Positions 6,579-9,103 of a stretch of DNA of 9,103 bases are shown here, piece after piece; the first letter of the stretch is position 1, and the number at the start of each line of letters is the position of its first letter. The position numbers and the translations under genes were made by a program. Below the pieces are notes generated by a model. The model had not been told where the DNA came from. It saw only the letters and a program-made list of their open reading frames with translations, and made no database searches. Location: positions 1 through 9,103 of the forward strand of contig DGSL01000015.1 in NCBI GenBank assembly GCA_002393965.1. Reading direction: 5' to 3'. The stretch comes from Bacteroidales bacterium UBA4363. Lineage in GTDB: Bacteria; Bacteroidota; Bacteroidia; Bacteroidales; Paludibacteraceae.

Positions 6579-8381
6579 TCAGTCTATCATGCGTACTCCG
6601 CCCTTGTCGGCTGAACTTACGCTTTGTGCATAGGCACGCAGTGCCTTTGAGACACATCGGTTGCGTGTGACTGGCTGTTGTGGTCGTGCATTCAGTTCTT
6701 CTTCCGACAGACGGACATTGATGGTGCGGTTCGGAATGTCTATTTCGATGATGTCGCCGTCTTTGATCTTTCCGATATTGCCACCAGCAGCGGCTTCAGG
6801 TGAGATATGCCCGATCGAAAGTCCCGACGTACCTCCGGAGAAGCGTCCGTCAGTGATGAGGGCGCATTCTTTTCCAAGGTGCATGGACTTGATGTAGGAG
6901 GTAGGGTAGAGCATCTCCTGCATGCCTGGTCCTCCTTTCGGTCCTTCGTGTGTGATGACGACGCAGTCGCCGCTCTTGATCTTACCGCCCAGAATTCCTT
7001 CGCAGGCAGCTTCCTGTGAGTCAAAGACTTTGGCAGGACCGCTGAATTTCCAGATGGCAGGATCCACTCCGGCTGTCTTTACCACACATCCGTCCTTTGC
7101 GATGTTGCCGAACAGAACGGCAAGACCGCCGTCTTTGGTGTAGGCATGCTCCAAGTCGCGGATACATCCGTTGGCGCGGTCGGTGTCCGGCGAAGGCCAT
7201 TGGGTGTTCTGACTACCCATCTGCGTGCTGAATTTACCGCCCGGAGCGCTGAAGTAGATACGTTTGGCCTCTTCGTCGATAGACGGAAGGGTGATGTCGT
7301 ATTTGCGGATCGCTTCGCCCAGAGTCATCCCGTCCGCGCGTTTGACCTGCGGATCGATCAGGCCACCTTTGGCAAGCTCGCCCAAGATACCCAGGATACC
7401 TCCGGCACGGTTGCATTCCTGAACACTGTACTTCTGGGTGTTCGGTGCCAGTTTGCAGAGGCACGGGATTCGGCGTGACAACTGGTCGATGTCCGACATC
7501 TTGAAGTCAACCTCCGCTTCCTGTGCTACTGCCAGCAGGTGCAGAATCGTATTGGTACTTCCTCCCATTGCAATATCAAGGGCCATGGCGTTGAGAAAGG
7601 CTTGGCGTGTGGCAATGGAACGAGGCAGGACGGAGTCGTCGCCCTCTTCGTAGTATCGGAGCGCATTCTTTACGATCAGCCGTGCTGCGTCCTTGAACAG
7701 CTGTATGCGGTTGGCGTGTGTGGCCAGAATAGTGCCGTTGCCGGGAAGGGACAATCCGATGGCTTCGGTCAGTGAATTCATGGAATTGGCGGTGAACATA
7801 CCCGAGCAGCTACCGCATCCCGGGCAGGCGCAATTCTCGATCTCCTCCATTTGCTGGTCTGTGATTTCAGGGTCGGCACCCTTGATCATGGCGGTGATGA
7901 GGTCAGCGTTCTCCCCGTTCCATTTTCCAGCCTCCATCGGACCTCCTGAACAGAATACGGTAGGGATATTCAATCGCATGGAAGCCATCAGCATACCCGG
8001 AGTCACCTTGTCACAGTTGGAGATGCAGATCATGGCATCGGCCTTGTGGGCGTTCACCATGTATTCGACAGAGTCAGCGATGATATCACGGGAAGGAAGG
8101 GAATACAGCATGCCGTCGTGACCCATTGCGATGCCGTCATCGATGGCTATGGTGTTGAATTCAGCAGCATAGCAGCCAAGTGACTCGATCTCCTTCTTGA
8201 CGATCTGTCCGATCTCGTGGAGATGTGTATGTCCCGGTACGAATTGTGTGAACGAATTGACAATGGCTATGATTGGTTTGCCAATCTGTTCGTGTTTCAT
8301 ACCTGTTGCAACCCATAGGGCACGTGCGCCGGCCATTCGGCGACCTTGGGTAGTTGTGTTGCTGCGCAGTTCGTGTTTCAT
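6579..8381 (-). CDS. ilvD: dihydroxyacid dehydratase
   Basis: A 600-residue Fe-S dehydratase that converts 2,3-dihydroxy-isovalerate and 2,3-dihydroxy-3-methylvalerate to the 2-oxo acids before transamination. Cysteines likely to hold the cluster are in [10 protein letters not shown] (C123) and [17 protein letters not shown] (184-200). [10 protein letters not shown] (511-520) has the Ser proposed as catalytic base, and [14 protein letters not shown] (478-491) is another family signature. Near the N-terminus [12 protein letters not shown] (43-54) has His where the [2Fe-2S] type has Cys in a PCN motif, so this is the E. coli-like subtype; an oxygen-sensitive [4Fe-4S] cluster is inferred. It is first in the ilv operon, with a candidate promoter and a terminator-like hairpin in its leader. 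The [10 protein letters not shown] start fits family N-termini. Confidence 0.97.
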   Translation of the reverse strand: MKHELRSNTTTQGRRMAGARALWVATGMKHEQIGKPIIAIVNSFTQFVPGHTHLHEIGQIVKKEIESLGCYAAEFNTIAIDDGIAMGHDGMLYSLPSRDIIADSVEYMVNAHKADAMICISNCDKVTPGMLMASMRLNIPTVFCSGGPMEAGKWNGENADLITAMIKGADPEITDQQMEEIENCACPGCGSCSGMFTANSMNSLTEAIGLSLPGNGTILATHANRIQLFKDAARLIVKNALRYYEEGDDSVLPRSIATRQAFLNAMALDIAMGGSTNTILHLLAVAQEAEVDFKMSDIDQLSRRIPCLCKLAPNTQKYSVQECNRAGGILGILGELAKGGLIDPQVKRADGMTLGEAIRKYDITLPSIDEEAKRIYFSAPGGKFSTQMGSQNTQWPSPDTDRANGCIRDLEHAYTKDGGLAVLFGNIAKDGCVVKTAGVDPAIWKFSGPAKVFDSQEAACEGILGGKIKSGDCVVITHEGPKGGPGMQEMLYPTSYIKSMHLGKECALITDGRFSGGTSGLSIGHISPEAAAGGNIGKIKDGDIIEIDIPNRTINVRLSEEELNARPQQPVTRNRCVSKALRAYAQSVSSADKGGVRMID

Positions 8382-8399
8382 ATTTTCTGTGTTTTAAAA

Positions 8400-8442
8400 G
8401 CAAATGAAAAAAGAACCAGCCGGATGGGTGTCTCCAGCTTGG
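8400..8442 (-). promoter_or_regulatory. terminator-like hairpin in the ilvD leader (possible attenuator)
   Basis: In the minus-strand transcript CCA(A)GCTGGA (8442-8433) pairs with TCCGGCTGG (8424-8416): nine pairs, one G-U and one bulged A, around an 8-nt loop. TTCTTTTTTC follows immediately (8415-8406). This has the shape of an intrinsic terminator, 24 nt before the ilvD start codon and just after the predicted transcription start. Attenuation of the ilv operon is a natural reading, but no leader peptide rich in Ile, Val or Leu codons precedes the hairpin, and little space is left for an antiterminator. Confidence 0.6.
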
Positions 8443-8458
8443 ATAGGTCATAATTCCG

Positions 8459-8466
8459 CAAAGGTA
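8459..8466 (-). promoter_or_regulatory. ilvDp: candidate -7 element of the ilv operon promoter
   Basis: The minus strand reads TACCTTTG, a perfect match to the Bacteroidota -7 consensus TAnnTTTG. A TTG at 8495-8493 is too far upstream (26 nt) for a standard -33 box, and the intervening DNA is T-rich. Predicted transcription start near 8452, giving a leader of about 70 nt before ilvD. Confidence 0.55.
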
Positions 8467-8483
8467 CAAAATAAAAAAAGAAG

Positions 8484-8497
8484 GATTGAATTCAATC
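8484..8497. promoter_or_regulatory. perfect 14-bp palindrome between divergent promoters (possible operator)
   Basis: GATTGAATTCAATC is its own reverse complement. It lies between the ilvD -7 element (8459-8466) and the plus-strand -7 element (8503-8510), overlapping the -33 region of the latter. The position suits a dimeric regulator controlling both directions. Confidence 0.5.
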
Positions 8498-8502
8498 TTT
8501 AT

Positions 8503-8510
8503 TATCTTTG
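8503..8510 (+). promoter_or_regulatory. candidate -7 element for the secreted-protein gene
   Basis: TATCTTTG is a perfect match to TAnnTTTG, 44 nt before the ATG at 8555. The upstream TTG at 8486-8488 lies 14 nt away, shorter than usual. Predicted start near 8516, giving a leader of about 40 nt, A/T-rich and without a Shine-Dalgarno. Confidence 0.55.
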
Positions 8511-8554
8511 TGTATTAAAACCTATTAACAGAAATATTCTTTCCTCGAAAAAAC

Positions 8555-8998
8555 ATGAAACGGGTTGTTGTGTTATGGTTAATGCTGAGCGCTTTCTTCT
8601 TCCAGGCGCAGGCGTGGGAGCCAACGAAGTCGGAGGCAAGGCAGATTACCAGAGAGTTCATCCGTCAGGTGATGTCCGGCAATCTGAAAAGGTCGTTGAA
8701 TTATTTCGCTCCAGAGTACGTGCGGACGCAGCACGACTCGTTTCTTGAGGGACGGACCGCTCAGTTCGTCTCGGAGTTTATCGGGGGAAACGTCGTCTCA
8801 AAGTCTGGTGTGGACTTGGGATTTGTCTCTCCTGACTATACCGAGATTGCATCTATGAAGGTAAAGAAAGTCGAGATAGGAGAAAACGTCTCTGTCGTCG
8901 TCGAAGTGAAACTTCACGATGGAACACGATACCATACCGTTTTCAACATGGTGGTCGTGGACGGAGACAAGTTGAGATACTATGGCGCTGTCGGTTAA
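8555..8998 (+). CDS. small secreted protein, possibly NTF2-like fold
   Basis: A 147-residue protein I cannot assign to a named family. Residues 1-20 are a typical Sec signal peptide: Lys-Arg, a hydrophobic core, and cleavage predicted after AQA, before WEPT. There is no Cys after the cleavage site, so it is not a lipoprotein; periplasm or outside is likely. The mature part, about 127 residues, starts with an amphipathic helix region (EARQITREFIRQVMSGNLKR), has FAPEYV near 51-56, and ends in alternating hydrophobic strands (VSVVVEVKL, HTVFNMVVVDGDKLRYYG). The helix-then-sheet order and length recall NTF2-like small proteins; this is inference from pattern only. It is divergent from ilvD, sharing the palindrome-containing promoter region. 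No catalytic residues can be named. Confidence 0.82.
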   Translation: MKRVVVLWLMLSAFFFQAQAWEPTKSEARQITREFIRQVMSGNLKRSLNYFAPEYVRTQHDSFLEGRTAQFVSEFIGGNVVSKSGVDLGFVSPDYTEIASMKVKKVEIGENVSVVVEVKLHDGTRYHTVFNMVVVDGDKLRYYGAVG

Positions 8999-9025
8999 CC
9001 GCCGCTACAGATGCCCTGATAAACC

Positions 9026-9103
9026 GAACCTTTTCGTTAAGCCGAAAGCAGAAGCCAAAATTATTTGGGTTATGCTGAGGCGAGAAAAGGACTATTGAAA
9101 ATG
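9026..9103. repeat. structured intergenic repeat, copy 2 (may run off the window)
   Basis: It begins 27 nt after the stop codon of the secreted-protein gene and matches the copy at 4769-4847. Possible stems: CCTTTT/AAAAGG (9029-9034, 9085-9090), GCC/GGC (9041-9043, 9079-9081), GCA/TGC (9048-9050, 9073-9075) and CCAAA/TTTGG (9055-9059, 9064-9068) with loop ATTA. The ATG at 9101-9103 could be the start of a further plus-strand gene preceded by AAAAGGA, but ATTG stands at the same position in copy 1, so the ATG may simply be part of the repeat. Confidence 0.7.

Noticed and set aside
8161..8469. Leader peptide of the ilv operon starting at 8451 (contains a FFF and LLL run)
   Set aside because: The frame does not stop before ilvD but runs far into it in another frame, and its Leu codons come after the hairpin, the wrong place for classical attenuation.
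8404..8748. 114-codon plus-strand frame across the divergent promoter region
   Set aside because: It overlaps the secreted-protein gene in another frame; that gene has a clear signal peptide and a promoter placed after this frame's start.

Overview
The window looks like chromosomal DNA of a member of the Bacteroidota, probably Bacteroidales and perhaps Prevotella-like. Three things point there. The ilv gene order ilvD-ilvB-ilvN-acyl-ACP thioesterase is, from memory, a Bacteroidales arrangement. Candidate promoters match the Bacteroidota -7 consensus TAnnTTTG. Start codons mostly follow A/T-rich leaders rather than strong Shine-Dalgarno sites. The taxonomic call is inference; no rRNA or species marker is present.

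Layout. Positions 1-550 carry no credible gene. They hold a small hairpin, a pyrimidine-rich tract, a diverged tandem array of about 19 units of 11 bp (132-340), a second pyrimidine-rich tract containing a 13-bp direct repeat, and a terminator serving the gene to the right. A two-part family 2 glycosyltransferase lies on the minus strand (551-1900). A 356-bp divergent spacer separates it from a plus-strand BadF/BadG-type sugar kinase (2257-3138), which ends in a strong intrinsic terminator. Facing that kinase is a minus-strand operon read from right to left: ilvD (8381-6579), ilvB (6547-4853), ilvN (4673-4080) and an acyl-ACP thioesterase (4075-3314). A divergent promoter region (8382-8554) separates ilvD from a small secreted protein on the plus strand (8555-8998).

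The three ilv genes supply acetohydroxyacid synthase (catalytic and regulatory subunits) and dihydroxyacid dehydratase, that is, steps one and three of valine/isoleucine synthesis. The middle enzyme, ilvC, is absent, although it would be expected next to the thioesterase in many relatives. The thioesterase starts 4 nt after ilvN and is almost certainly co-transcribed.

The most unusual features are non-coding. First, a repeat of about 79 bp occurs between ilvB and ilvN (4769-4847) and at the right edge (9026-9103). Its ends are nearly identical and both copies can fold into the same nested hairpin, with at least one apparent compensatory base-pair change; a 19-nt match to its right end also lies at 2123-2141. 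Second, the ilvD leader contains a terminator-like hairpin followed by a T-rich run. Third, a perfect 14-bp palindrome sits between two divergent -7 elements. Fourth, the 11-bp array has a period close to one DNA helical turn. No defence, phage or secretion system and no CRISPR array was seen.
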